Source of the DNA: Euperipatoides rowelli
Taxonomy: Eukaryota; Onychophora; Udeonychophora; Euonychophora; Peripatopsidae
Strand: one strand, 5' to 3'
Length of the DNA: 11,273 nt
NCBI GenBank assembly: GCA_003024985.2
Contig: PXIH01S0000686.1
This document shows positions 1 to 9,200 of the stretch, piece after piece. The translations under genes were made by a program, and so were the position numbers. The first letter of the stretch is position 1, and each line of letters begins with the position of its first letter. The notes beneath the pieces are model-generated. The model was not told the origin of the DNA. It saw nothing but the letters and a program-made list of their open reading frames with translations, and did no database searches.

Positions 1-450
1 AAAAAATCCGTTACATTTGACCTTTAATAAAACGTGTACAACATACTGTAACTCTGGTCCTAATAAAGATAGAGTTCATTTTTGTAAGAAATTAAAGCTC
101 TTGAATAGAGCTTTTATTTCATATATTAGGCTACTAATGACATTACCTGTCATACAAAATTTTTAACTTTGAACTGTATATAAGATGCTGGCTAGTTTTT
201 ACGAATCCATGTAACCGAAGGGTGATGATCAAGTGTTTGGGTGAGGATCATACCTGAATAGTGGAGGTTCTGCTATTTTCCTAATAAGGTCATTCCATGT
301 CAAATCAATACAAACTTTACATAAACTACCATTCTAATGGTTGTTTATACTCGTTTTTGACCAATCACATATCAGAAAATAATGCACTTTATTCAGATGC
401 AAATACCTTTACCTAAAGCAAGGGCATATTTAGAAGGTGTTCTGGAGCTC

Positions 451-453
<3 letters not shown>
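1..453. other. Intergenic stretch without a supported gene
   Basis: No gene can be supported here. A perfect 8-bp stem with a 5-base loop (AAAGCTCT / AGAGCTTT) lies at 94-114. On the minus strand, 229-333 is a 34-codon stop-to-stop frame with a protein-like composition, containing the string TWNDLIRKIAEPPLFRYDPH. A plausible donor (CAG|GTATGA) falls inside it at 253. That block is too short to name and is discussed as a finding. Positions 400-453 run directly into the poly-C tract. Confidence 0.6.
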
Positions 454-498
<45 letters not shown>

Positions 499-499
499 A
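454..499. repeat. Poly-C tract followed by (AC)n microsatellite
   Basis: There are 31 consecutive C residues at 454-484, followed directly by about seven AC units and a short A run. The surrounding DNA (about 400-660) is also A-rich and simple. Tracts this long are prone to length error in sequencing and assembly, so the exact count should not be trusted. Confidence 0.95.
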
Positions 500-689
500 A
501 AAAAAAACTAACTTTAAAAATCTTAGCAGCCAAAAAAAATAAAAATATCAAATCTGTCATAAGGGAAACAAAACATCCATACAAAAAAAAAAAAGCAACT
601 TATCAAAAACACACAATCCAAACACCCCCAAAATAATCATCTGGCTACGTCACTGACCTAGGGACTAATATTCTTATCCAAAACCCAAG

Positions 690-1050
690 TAAAACATTGC
701 ACATTGTAATATAAAGTACATTTACATGGCAATGTAAAAGTACTGTATACCCGAATAACAATTTCATATTTTAAAGGTATATTGTAATGTAAATGTGCAA
801 CCCTATAACATTGCAATGTAAAATGTGTAATTACACTATATAGTGTAAAATGTATATTTGAATGGCTTCACGTTGTAATATAAAATATATAATTACACAT
901 TTTAATGTAAAATTTCACATTGTAATGTAAATATCTAACCATTGTTTGTAAAATGTGTAATAAAAAAATTATGTAACTGCGACCAAATGAAAATTACATA
1001 TAGGCCTAATGTAAAATATATACAATAAATGAGTGACACATTTACAAATT
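690..1050. repeat. Degenerate AT-rich array built on TGTAATGTAAA
   Basis: The words ATTGTAATGTAAA, AATGTAAAATGTGTAATTACA and close variants recur roughly every 20-40 bases, with irregular spacing. Examples lie around 700, 730, 785, 815, 850, 880, 905, 920, 945 and 1010. The copies have diverged and show no fixed period, so this is an old or loosely ordered array rather than a clean satellite. No reading frame runs through it. Confidence 0.6.
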
Positions 1051-2554
1051 TTACATTCAGGATTTGAATGGAAGAATAAACAAACAAACAATTTTTTTTT
1101 AATAAAATTAACTTTTTTTAATTCCTTTTAAATATTTTCTATTAATTTTTTTTTACAATAAAATGCATGTCAATTACTGGCACACTAGTGTGACCAGAAC
1201 TGGTAAAATTAGAAGTTTACATTTCCATTATAGGAACATTAACTAAAATTATCATCAAATATACAGGCTGTTCTTTTGGAATTATCATATGCTAATATAT
1301 ACTGTTATGATACATTCCATTTACCTTTTTAAGTAATAAAATTCTCTACACTTTAGCACTAAAAAAAAAACAATGCCTTGAAAATTAAATTTCGTTACAT
1401 TAATAAATTGTTAAAGCTTAAAGGTAAAACTTTAAAATTAGAAAGGAATTATTTTATTTAAGAAAAACTTAAGCTCTGATTAACAATGAAAAGTCCAATT
1501 TTGAAAAGAAAACATTTTTTGTTTGTTTGAAAAGTCTGAATTAATCCAGTCACATTCCTGTATTAATTTTTGTTTTATTTTTTTAGTAAATATGATTGTG
1601 CTTTTCTTTTTTAATCAAAAGTTTCAGTTCATATTTATTATTACTGATATTATTATAATTGGGAATTAATTGCAGGGAAAATAACAATTTCTGCAATTGA
1701 TAATTACTTCCTGCTTTCTCTCCACATCACAAGTTGAGCAGGCAGATAAGAAAATTTTGAAGTCAAAAGTAGACATAAAACTTGCTTAAACCTGATATTT
1801 ACAAATCTTTGAACCGTTATTATTATTTTTTTTATCAAAGTATGTTTTTTAAAAACTGCAAATTTAAAAAAAAAATATTAGAAAAATAAAGAAAGAACAA
1901 TTGTCTGCTGTCATTTTAGCTTCTTGCTGACACCCCCCCCCCCCCCCCCTCATGTAGCCCAAGCATGAGTGAAACAAAAAAAAATGTGGTAGGTTATATA
2001 ATTTGGTTACTCTGCAATGAACACAACATAATTTAATAATTATCGGCAAAAATACTGTATGTCCTCAACTAAATTAACAGCCGATTTAATTTATTTTAAA
2101 ACATGTAAATTTGTCTCTTACAATCCTACAAGCTCATCGAATTAACAAGTATCATCGGATTTAATCAACGATCATTACAATAATCAGTAGCCAACTTGCA
2201 AAATTGATAGTTTGAGACAAGTGGACATTAATGACAAATGAATTATCATAGCAAATGAGACAAGTACTGAAAAAGTCAAATGAATGAAACTTGCTTCAAA
2301 ATAAAAACTGAATTTCATTCGTAGCTTATAGACAAAAAGGAATTATTCTCAAATTATCCGAAGATTAAATTCCATTTACCCTAATGTCGTCAATAGTCCA
2401 ATTTTCTTTAAACTTTTAGACAACCTATAGTTCACTTATTTTTTTTGGAGCAAAGCACATTAAAAGCTATGTCCGTAGTATAAAATAGACATGGAAGTTT
2501 TGGACAAGCAGGTAAAATTGGAAATTCACTTGCCTAAAGAACAAACAAAATTGT
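1051..2554. other. AT-rich intergenic DNA, no gene seen
   Basis: This stretch is dominated by A and T runs. The only long open frame (1864-2049, minus) reads through the poly-C run as poly-glycine and lacks any family signature. A T-run followed by TAG on the minus strand near 1362 imitates a splice acceptor, with a GTAAAT donor about 34 bases further on, but nothing coding-like supports it. Confidence 0.6.
1933..1949. repeat. Poly-C run (17 bases)
   Basis: Seventeen consecutive C residues lie between CTGACA and TCATGTAG. This is the second long C run in an otherwise AT-rich window. It is a simple repeat with no evident function. Confidence 0.95.
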
Positions 2555-2965
2555 ACAGTATATTTTACAAGTGCAATAATCATCTCAACTATAATACTGT
2601 GTATAGGAAATTCATAAAATATACTGTATATTTACAGTATATAATGTTTACACTTGTATACTGACATATACAGTATAGGCTACACAGTATATATACACAC
2701 ACTGTATATTTGCCATAGTTTTATACACAATAATTAACATACACTGTACGTACTGGATATAAAAACTAGTTTACATATAGTAAATAGTAATATACTCTAT
2801 ACAAATTACAATATGTATTACTTTATGTAAAATAACACTATATACTGTACACATTATTCATATCCTATATACAGTATATACAATATTGTACTCAAACTGG
2901 TTACTGTATATACTGTACATAGCCTACTGTGTATATAGCCTATATACACACATACCGCACACTAA
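2555..2965. repeat. Cluster of ACTGTATATACAGT-type palindromic words
   Basis: The words TACTGTATATA, ACAGTATA, CACACTGTATAT and TGTATATAGCC recur in both orientations at least ten times in about 400 bases. The block around 2621-2642 forms a near-perfect palindrome (ACTGTATATTTACAGT). Interspersed TAGCCTA/TAGGCTA words also repeat. Because the unit is self-complementary, this DNA could form local cruciforms. It may also simply be an expanded TA/CAGTA simple repeat. Confidence 0.65.
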
Positions 2966-3134
2966 ACATACCCGTATCAGTAAATAGCAAAATAGGCTGA
3001 ATAATCATCCAGGTAGTAAGTCAAATGTCCACATCAAGTAATCCAGTGTTTGATAATAAAAGTAAGCTTAAGTTAGTGTTAATCAGAATTAAATAGCAAG
3101 TTTATTATAATTATCATTTCACTTTAAGATTTAC

Positions 3135-3168
3135 CTTTCCTTTAAACTAGGGATGCTCAACATGTAAC
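3135..3168 (-). CDS. Candidate 34-base exon (partial, unidentified gene)
   Basis: On the minus strand a pyrimidine-rich acceptor (ATATCTTTGCTAG) precedes 34 bases that end at a donor (GAAAG|GTAAATC). If joined after the block at 3239-3290, which leaves one base of a codon, it continues the open frame as Gly-Tyr-Met-Leu-Ser-Ile-Pro-Ser-Leu-Lys-Glu. It ends with two bases of the next codon. The intervening intron would be 70 bases with GTAAGT...TAG borders. The phase match is encouraging, but the piece is so short that chance is a real alternative. No homologue was recognised. Confidence 0.2.
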
Positions 3169-3238
3169 CTAGCAAAGATATTAAAGTCTATGAAAAATGC
3201 CTTACAGTGTACAATTCAGAAATTAAAAAATCACTTAC

Positions 3239-3290
3239 CTCCCTCGGCCATGTGTCTAGGTCGTCTAGGCATCATCCAAAATTCAAAAAT
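3239..3290 (-). CDS. Candidate 52-base internal exon (partial, unidentified gene)
   Basis: On the minus strand an 18-T pyrimidine tract followed by GGAATAG gives a strong 3' splice site. The following 52 bases end at GGGAG|GTAAGTGA, a near-consensus 5' splice site. Only one of three frames is open, and it reads IFEFWMMPRRPRHMAEG plus one base. The block is about 46% G+C with two CpGs, clearly above its AT-rich surroundings, as expected of coding DNA. It could instead hold a start codon (two ATGs in tandem, then a third), making it a first coding exon. I do not recognise the peptide. No other convincing exons were found nearby except the weak 3135-3168 candidate. Confidence 0.4.
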
Positions 3291-3315
3291 CTATTCCAAA
3301 AAAAAAAAAAAAAAG

Positions 3316-4022
3316 CATCAAAAAGTGCATACAAGATAATAGTACATTTAAAAATAGTAAGCTATTATGATTAACATATTGTAATGGTAAGAAAAATAGA
3401 AAATCAACCAAGATTCATTTGCTTTATTATTTCAAAACGCAAGTGTGAGAACTTGAAATGGCGATTTCTATTAATAAATTTCTATTAATATAAAATGTAT
3501 ATTGAATCCTGGAATACAATTACCATTTCCCATGTTGATCACATACACACAACAACAAAAAAATAACATTTTAATAAACACTTTAATCAAAGTAGAGTAG
3601 GTACGGTATTATAAAATACTTTTGTAAGATTGTTATTCCCAATTTTCATTGATCAATTAAACGGAAATATCTTTAAAATTTAACTATCATTCTTCCAACA
3701 TGGCACAATATTTTTGCAAAAGAATCCCTTTAGTGAACTTGGTGATTTTTGGACCATGTATTTGATTAAAAAAAATGAATTTAATAGTAATTAAGCCCTG
3801 TTAGATACAAGATAAGACCTTGTTTTAGAAGGTCCTTTTCTTTTTTATGATCCAGCATTAAAAAAAAAAGACTTTCTAAAATAGGCATTAAGGATGACAG
3901 GATTATCAATAAATTGTGGTTACATGGTGTCCTGTATGGCAGCGTAATCATATATCAACATTGAATTAAATTAAGAATTGATACGCTCAGAATTATCTTT
4001 ATTTTGACTACTGTTTACAACT
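3316..4022. other. AT-rich intergenic DNA, no gene seen
   Basis: No coding signal is visible. There is a 14-base tandem duplication of TTTCTATTAATA(A/T)A at about 3465-3492 and an imperfect hairpin at 3823-3881, listed separately. The rest is A/T runs. Confidence 0.55.
3823..3881. repeat. Imperfect inverted repeat, about 25-bp arms
   Basis: The arm at 3823-3848 (TTTTAGAAGGTCC then a T-rich run) pairs with 3857-3881 (an A-rich run then GACTTTCTAAAA) around an 8-base loop. About four in five positions match. Much of the pairing is A/T homopolymer, so it may be partly compositional. The outer TTTTAGAAGG/CTTTCTAAAA part is the more specific piece. Confidence 0.45.
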
Positions 4023-4031
4023 CACTTAGCC

Positions 4032-4097
4032 AGGGATCAAAATTAGGAATTTTATACTAGGAGCAAATATTTGCTCCCACTCACAAGTGGGTGGGAG
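4032..4097 (+). repeat. Subterminal repeat of the hAT-like element, left copy
   Basis: These 66 bases recur in the same orientation at 4628-4691, with roughly 80% identity by eye. The shared core runs AATTTTATACT, then AATATTTGCT, then CCA.TCACAAGTG. The left copy contains the perfect 18-base palindrome GGAGCAAATATTTGCTCC at 4060-4077 and a second small stem, CCCAC/GTGGG. Palindromic subterminal motifs in hAT elements are often transposase-binding sites; that role here is inference. Confidence 0.7.
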
Positions 4098-4406
4098 AAA
4101 ATTGCATCTTACTGGGAGCAAACTTTTTTTTTTTTTTAATTACTGGTATATTGGCTATTTGTTTTAAATTTTTACATATTTTTTGCTAATATTATTAAAC
4201 GATCAGGTAAAATCACTCCATTTAACAACCTTAAATGCCTCAAATAAGGGTCAAATTTACAGAGGAGGATTTCAGATCCCTTTGCTGAATATAATGGCAT
4301 AAAAAGATGATCAATAATGCACTAGAGCCTCCTCCCCCTCCATGTTTAGCTTAAGTAAGTATCCCCTTTCTCGCAATTGTAAATAAAAAATTAAACTTTA
4401 TAATTA

Positions 4407-4626
4407 AGAAGATATTTTTGTTATTTACACGATAATGATTTATATAAAGACACTATTTAATTCTTACATAATTATTGGTTAACCTAGTGATATTTAAAAA
4501 ATAAAAATAAATAATAAAATATCACGTTAAAAAATATATAACTAGGTTAGCCAATAATCATGTAAAAATGAAAGTGTTATTTTATATATACTTTATCAAG
4601 TAAATAATAAAAATATTTATCTTTTT
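4407..4626. repeat. Long internal fold-back (inverted repeat) within the hAT-like element
   Basis: The left arm 4407-4495 pairs with the right arm 4517-4626. The best core is 4441-4489 against 4540-4589, where CTAGGTTARCCAATAATYATGTAA matches its reverse complement, with about 40 of 49 positions identical. Pairing continues outward through TATATA, GTAAATAA and AAAAATAT to the ends. The right arm has an extra segment of about 16 bases near the loop side (GTTAAAAAATATATA). A transcript of either strand would form a long imperfect hairpin. Confidence 0.75.
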
Positions 4627-4627
4627 G

Positions 4628-4691
4628 AGGGCTCAAAACTAGAAATTTTATACTGAGAAAATATTTGCTTCCATTCACAAGTGACTGGGAG
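4628..4691 (+). repeat. Subterminal repeat of the hAT-like element, right copy
   Basis: This is a diverged copy of 4032-4097 in the same orientation. It begins AGGGCTCAAAACT, resembling the left terminus of the element itself, so an end-like sequence sits inside the element about 93 bases from its right end. It is followed by the small palindrome GGGAGCATTTGCTCCC at 4687-4702. The arrangement could reflect nested or duplicated elements. Confidence 0.7.
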
Positions 4692-4728
4692 CATTTGCTC
4701 CCACTCAAATTCGAACCCTGGACTTAGC

Positions 4729-5177
4729 TCGTGTGGTGCGATGGTATATGACGTAACATTTTCATCAACATTGAAATGTCAAAGTGTAAATGCAATTTAT
4801 TATTATAATCGATTAACACTGTCTGGGGGCAAACAAAAAAAAAACATTATTCAAAATAAAATAAATGTCTACAATCTCTATACCGTATATAAACAGCAAA
4901 GTTCCCTCACCTTTTATATATTGAGCTAATAAGCTTATAGTTTACTGGAAGAAATGAAAATGGGAGTCCTGTTATCGAGTTTTTAACATGCAAAGATACA
5001 CACGCTTAGATTAAATTATTATTAGCATTTATTATTAAACAATGATATAGCTTTCTGTAATACATGATTGTGCTAATAAAACCACATTTTTTTTTTCCAT
5101 TTGAATATTTTGAAACACGTTCTCATTAAGAGATTTATATTTTTAATCCTTTCTTAAATGATTTTTAGGAATATGGA
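4729..5177. other. Intergenic DNA with strong minus-strand splice-site look-alikes
   Basis: On the minus strand two good acceptors occur: CATTTCTTCCAG ending at 4945, and a T-run then TTTGCCCCCAG ending at 4823. A donor (AAAAG|GTGAGG) begins at 4910. They would define a 34-base exon (4911-4944), an 88-base intron (4823-4910) and a following exon from 4822 downwards. The only frame open through the first exon stops three codons into the second. Any transcript would therefore be non-coding or at a gene's end. No coding gene is supported. Confidence 0.4.
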
Positions 5178-5211
5178 GGGAGGGATGGCAGAAGGGGTAT
5201 GAGGGTAGGGG
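5178..5211 (+). other. G-rich island with quadruplex-like spacing
   Basis: Five runs of three or four G (5178-5180, 5182-5184, 5194-5197, 5203-5205, 5208-5211) are separated by 1, 9, 5 and 2 bases. This stands out in AT-rich DNA and could fold as a G-quadruplex on the plus strand. It may also be a chance purine-rich patch. Confidence 0.5.
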
Positions 5212-6175
5212 ATATCTAGGGCCCATTGTATTTCAACACACAAGGAGCTTTTCACCTAGTTTGATTATAATCAATTAATGATTCAGAATATATGACAGAG
5301 AACACATGTAGCTCAGAAAGTTGATATGTAGGTAGTAGATATGTAATCACAATACATGAAAAGGCTTTAGAAAAAAAATGATTCTACACATAGACAAAGA
5401 AATGTAAATAATATATACAGTATGCTGCAAATATTCTAAACTTTTAAAATGGTAGAAATGTTCATTAGTAGAAGCATACCAGTTTTCTAGGACAACATAT
5501 CTTTTTTTTTTTAATCTATATATTAATACGTGAAGGAAAAACTTTAGATCCCTTTTTAAGCATATTGGGCGCACGGAGTGCGAGATTTGGCAGAGTTAAA
5601 GTTTATATGGAGAGGGAGTGCAATGAGCTAAAATTTAGATATAAAATTAAAACATTCATTGTGGCGGCTTTTTACAAAGGAAATTTTCTTATTGGTCGAA
5701 TTTCGACCAACACTGGATTACTAGTAATGATAATATTGTAATCAACTTGGAAGAATGTTGATTAAATGTTAAAGGTTTGGACTATTTAGTTACTATTAAC
5801 AATAAAAATTAGTACACTCGACCATTGACCAAAAAAAAAAAAAAATGTCAGCATATTGCTCTCACATAAATTTAAAAATAGCCTACTAATAAATTTATAT
5901 TTTTTACCGTGCACTGCAGGCCAAAAACGTTGAACACCCATTTTAAAATATTAAATAGAAATCATTTCTTAAGACATATAAAATTACAAAGTTTTTTTTT
6001 TTTTTCATTACCAAATTAAATTTTTGGCACTATAGTCTTACAATGTAATATGACTACGTTAAAAATAATTTTATGAAAATATAACTTCCGAGCAATTAAA
6101 ACATAGCTCTGAGAGAAACTGTATATAAAAATAAATAAAGTATGAAATAACTCAAATTAAAAGATAATTATTAAA
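5212..6175. other. AT-rich intergenic DNA downstream of the DCAF1 gene
   Basis: No gene is supported; a 75-codon minus-strand frame at 5347-5574 is low-complexity and unlike any family I know. A short block at 5566-5640 is locally richer in G and CpG (GGGCGCACGGAGTGCGAG) without an open frame. A run of 15 T on the plus strand ends near 6005, which is poly-A on the gene's sense strand. It lies about 220 bases past the DCAF1 stop and has no AATAAA just ahead of it. Confidence 0.5.
5692..5710. repeat. Perfect 9-bp palindrome TTGGTCGAA / TTCGACCAA
   Basis: Two 9-base arms flank a single central T. It contains two CpGs and the word TCGACCA recurs at 5818-5824 (CTCGACCATTGACCA). It could be a protein-binding dyad or the tip of an old repeat. 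Nothing else indicates its role. Confidence 0.6.
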
Positions 6176-6181
6176 TTTATT
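6176..6181 (-). terminator. Poly(A) signal AATAAA for the DCAF1 gene
   Basis: The plus-strand TTTATT is AATAAA on the gene strand, 41 bases past the TAG stop. It is the first canonical hexamer downstream and would give a very short 3' UTR. AATAAA is frequent in such AT-rich DNA, so use of this copy is probable rather than shown. Confidence 0.45.
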
Positions 6182-6222
6182 ATTTAAACTATTTTACTTT
6201 TAAAACTATTTATAATAAAAAA

Positions 6223-9200
6223 CTAAATTTCATTTAAAGCAAATAGTACATCATCATCCTCTTCATCGTCATCATCATCGCTGTCTATACTAAAGTCCTC
6301 ATCCTGATCATCTTCACCTTCAGTGCCACCATCTTCAGGATTACCATTTTCTTCACCTGGATTCTCTTCCGTTTCTTCTTCTTCATCGTCGTCATCATCA
6401 TCATCACTAATTTCATCATCATCCATGTCATCTGCTTCATCTTCATCCTCATCTTCCTGTTCATCATCCTGATCTTTGGTACGACCAACTTCATATAATC
6501 GGCAGATACTTTCTTCCACAATACCATCGCGTGCACCTTGATTTTCAATAATAGCCAATAAAGAATCAGATTTGTCAGTACATAGATCAAAAATGTTTTT
6601 CTTAATATCAATAGTAGCTATATTGGAATAATCTGTAGCATCAAATGTTCTGAAAGATGAACCAAATGGACTTTTAACACTCTCTTCACCAAGGTCATTG
6701 TCATCATCGAGTTGATGCATTGCTCCATAAATTACATCTCCTGCATTATTGAAAACAATCTGGCATTGATCTAAAGCAGGGACCGTGTGAAGAAGGTGAA
6801 ATGTACGTAAATCCCAAATTTCAGAGTTTATAATTATTTCTAGTCCCATGGGATGAAAAACTCCACTTATATGAGGATTGAATTTGTCAAATTTATGAAT
6901 GGAATTGCCTCCTCGGACATCCCATAATACACCATCAGATAGCACTAGATCATCAAATGGACTATATGTAGCTCGATTTTTGGTATAGTTATTGGCAAGA
7001 TCTGCATCAAACAGGGTCATTATCAACTGTCCTGTTACAACATCATAAATATGAGCAGTTTCTTCTTTTGTTCCCACTATTCGATCTTGAGATAATTTAC
7101 TAAATTCTATATGATGATCATTTTCAAAAAAATGCTTCAGTTCTAAACTGTTATTTTGAAAAGCCCAAACACCAGATAAAGGCCGTCCCCAAGAAGCAGA
7201 CGTTAACATCAGTTTACCATCACGTGATGGTTCCAATAATGTAAGAGCTGAAGTATGACAGTTAAATGATGACTCTTCCACCCTTGTAGAAATATTGTAT
7301 TGCTTGATTTCCCCAGTATAAGTTCCTAAATAAAGGTATTCGTCATCATGAGAAAATGCACAACAACAAAAACAACCTTCTTCTTCAACTCCACGGTAAG
7401 ATCTTACCGGACGGAATCTGCTGTATATATGTTTTCTATTAAGTTTAGCACCATCCATCCCCCCATGTACAGGAAAAGCTAATCTCCGGAATATTCTAGC
7501 TGTAACATTGTTAGGAGCACTATTACGATACATCGGTTCAGGACAATGATGAGGAATAAAAAGAGAAAATGGTGGACAGGGTACTACAGGGTTCTTACAG
7601 TGTTCATGCTGCTTACGCAAATATTCAGTGATGATAGCATCTAAAGACATTGATGGAGTCTGAGACTTGACAATGTTTTGTTTTTTCATAATGGGGCTGT
7701 ATTGAAAATCCCCATAACTGCTTTTTTGGCGTATTCGATGCTTTACATTTTTACTATTGCTGCTACCGTTGATGTGATTTTTATTTAAAAGATTAATTTT
7801 AATTGGAGTGTTACCAAGCCCAGATGGTGTATTTACCATATTGTTAGAATAGTTTCGTATAATCGGAGATGTTCCTGATGTAGCAGCTGCAGTTAAAATA
7901 TGTCGAGCTATCTTAAGAGGTGGTGGTGGTGGTGTAGTATGAATACCAGGTACTATTGCCGGCGTAAAACCATATTTTGGTAGAGATGCCTCTTTTTGAA
8001 GGGCTAATGCACTTTCATGATAACCTTTGTTCATTAAATGCTGATGAATAAGTTGCAAAAGTTCCTTTTCATTGAAATCTATTTTTGTTTGGGCAACCAC
8101 ATCTGCTTTGTTGATTTTTGAAAGAGAAGATTCCATATGAGAAGAAAGTGGTTTGCCAGTGACTTTTTCAATAAGTTCAGAAGCATATCTACAAAATTTA
8201 ACATGTTCTGAACGTTTATCTTGTAATATAGGTTCTTTCATTAAAACTTGTAATTCTCCTCTAGTAAATAACGGTAACTTGCTTATAATCTGCCGGACCA
8301 TTTCACTTCGAACTAATCCTACTAGAGCACAACAAGACAAAGCTCTAATAGAATCGGCATCACTAATTGGTGCTTTTACTGTCAATAGAGATAAGAGTAC
8401 CATTATTCCATTATTGGAGCGCACACAATTCCACATTTTACTTAACATATCTTCACCACTACGCATATTAGTTTTTTTCTTAGCACTTCCACAAATAATT
8501 TTACCCACGCTATTTCCAACTCGGGCTGTTGGGCCACAGACACAATTGATGACTACACCCAAGGCTGATTTTTGGACATCTGGATCTGAGATTACCTCTC
8601 CTTCAGCAACTCCTAACAATATACTCATTCCTATTGTAGATGTATCTTCAGGAAGTTCAACTGGTTCACACAGCCTAAATTGAGTGCGAGGAGTAAGGCA
8701 ACAAATCGCTAAAACATCCAAGGCATTGCGAAGGATTTCAGCTCGACCAGTATAATTCCATTCAGCTGACATGCCGACTAATTGTAATAACAAAGTAATT
8801 CCTTGTAACTTATGCAATTCTAGAACTGGTTCCCAACGCATACGTAAAGGCATTAAGTTAAGCAATACCTCCATATTCTCTTGGAATATATCTGCTGAAA
8901 ACTTCATGGCTTTATAAGTAGGCATTGGCATAGGAAGTGTCCCCCCATCATTCCTAGCATGAGCCCTTTTAATCTGATCAGCTTTGATAGTAAGATGAGC
9001 TTCAAAATAACGCTTCAATGATACACAAACATGCCTGGTCGTTTGACGACCAGCAATAATCTGATCATCAGATAGTAATGAAGACCGGCCATCAATGGAT
9101 AAGATTTCTAATGTACTAATCACGTTGAAAAGTTTTCTTAATCCATCCTGCTGGTCAAAAAGTTCTAGAATTGCTCGAAAAGAAAAAGACAACCCAAAAA

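Larger units (their letters stand above)
4023..4728. mobile_element. Non-autonomous hAT-like DNA transposon (MITE) with 8-base TSD
   Basis: The element spans 4031-4720 (690 bp). It opens with CAGGGATCAAAATT and closes with AAATTCGAACCCTG. The two ends are inverted repeats matching at about 11 of the first 14 positions. Immediately outside lie 4023-4030 (CACTTAGC) and 4721-4728 (GACTTAGC), a direct duplication with 7 of 8 bases identical. CAGGG-type ends with 8-base target duplications are the hallmark of the hAT superfamily. No transposase frame is present, so movement would have needed an enzyme supplied elsewhere. Inside are subterminal direct repeats and a long fold-back, listed separately. 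The superfamily is inferred from the ends alone; other 8-base-TSD families are less likely. Confidence 0.65.

Noticed and set aside
94-116. Stem-loop followed by T-rich DNA, like a bacterial terminator or a histone 3' stem-loop
   Set aside because: The DNA is eukaryotic, there is no histone gene beside it, and the loop and stem do not fit the histone consensus.
660-1060. Repeats considered as a CRISPR-like array
   Set aside because: Copies are degenerate, spacing is irregular, and the window is eukaryotic.
1864-2049. 61-codon minus-strand frame with a glycine run
   Set aside because: The glycines come from the poly-C tract and the rest is Phe/Ile-rich noise.
4700-4722. GGTTCGAAT on the minus strand, resembling a tRNA/SINE B box
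   Set aside because: No A box at the right distance and no cloverleaf; the word is the terminal repeat of the hAT-like element.
4681-4929. 82-codon plus-strand frame
   Set aside because: It begins inside the right end of the hAT-like element and crosses its border into AT-rich DNA; no domain is visible.
5347-5574. 75-codon minus-strand frame
   Set aside because: It is biased to Phe, Ile, Tyr and Lys as expected of random AT-rich frames, and has no recognisable motif.
5991-6005. Sense-strand poly-A as the tail of a DCAF1 retrocopy
   Set aside because: No AATAAA lies just upstream and no target-site duplication was found by eye; A/T runs of this size are common throughout the window.
6285-6611. 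108-codon minus-strand frame rich in Met and Lys
   Set aside because: It is the shifted reading of the DCAF1 acidic tail, where GAT/GAA repeats become ATG/AAG; no independent signal.
8153-8683. 176-codon plus-strand frame
   Set aside because: It lies antisense within the DCAF1 coding region, has no family resemblance, and is explained as a shadow of the real gene.
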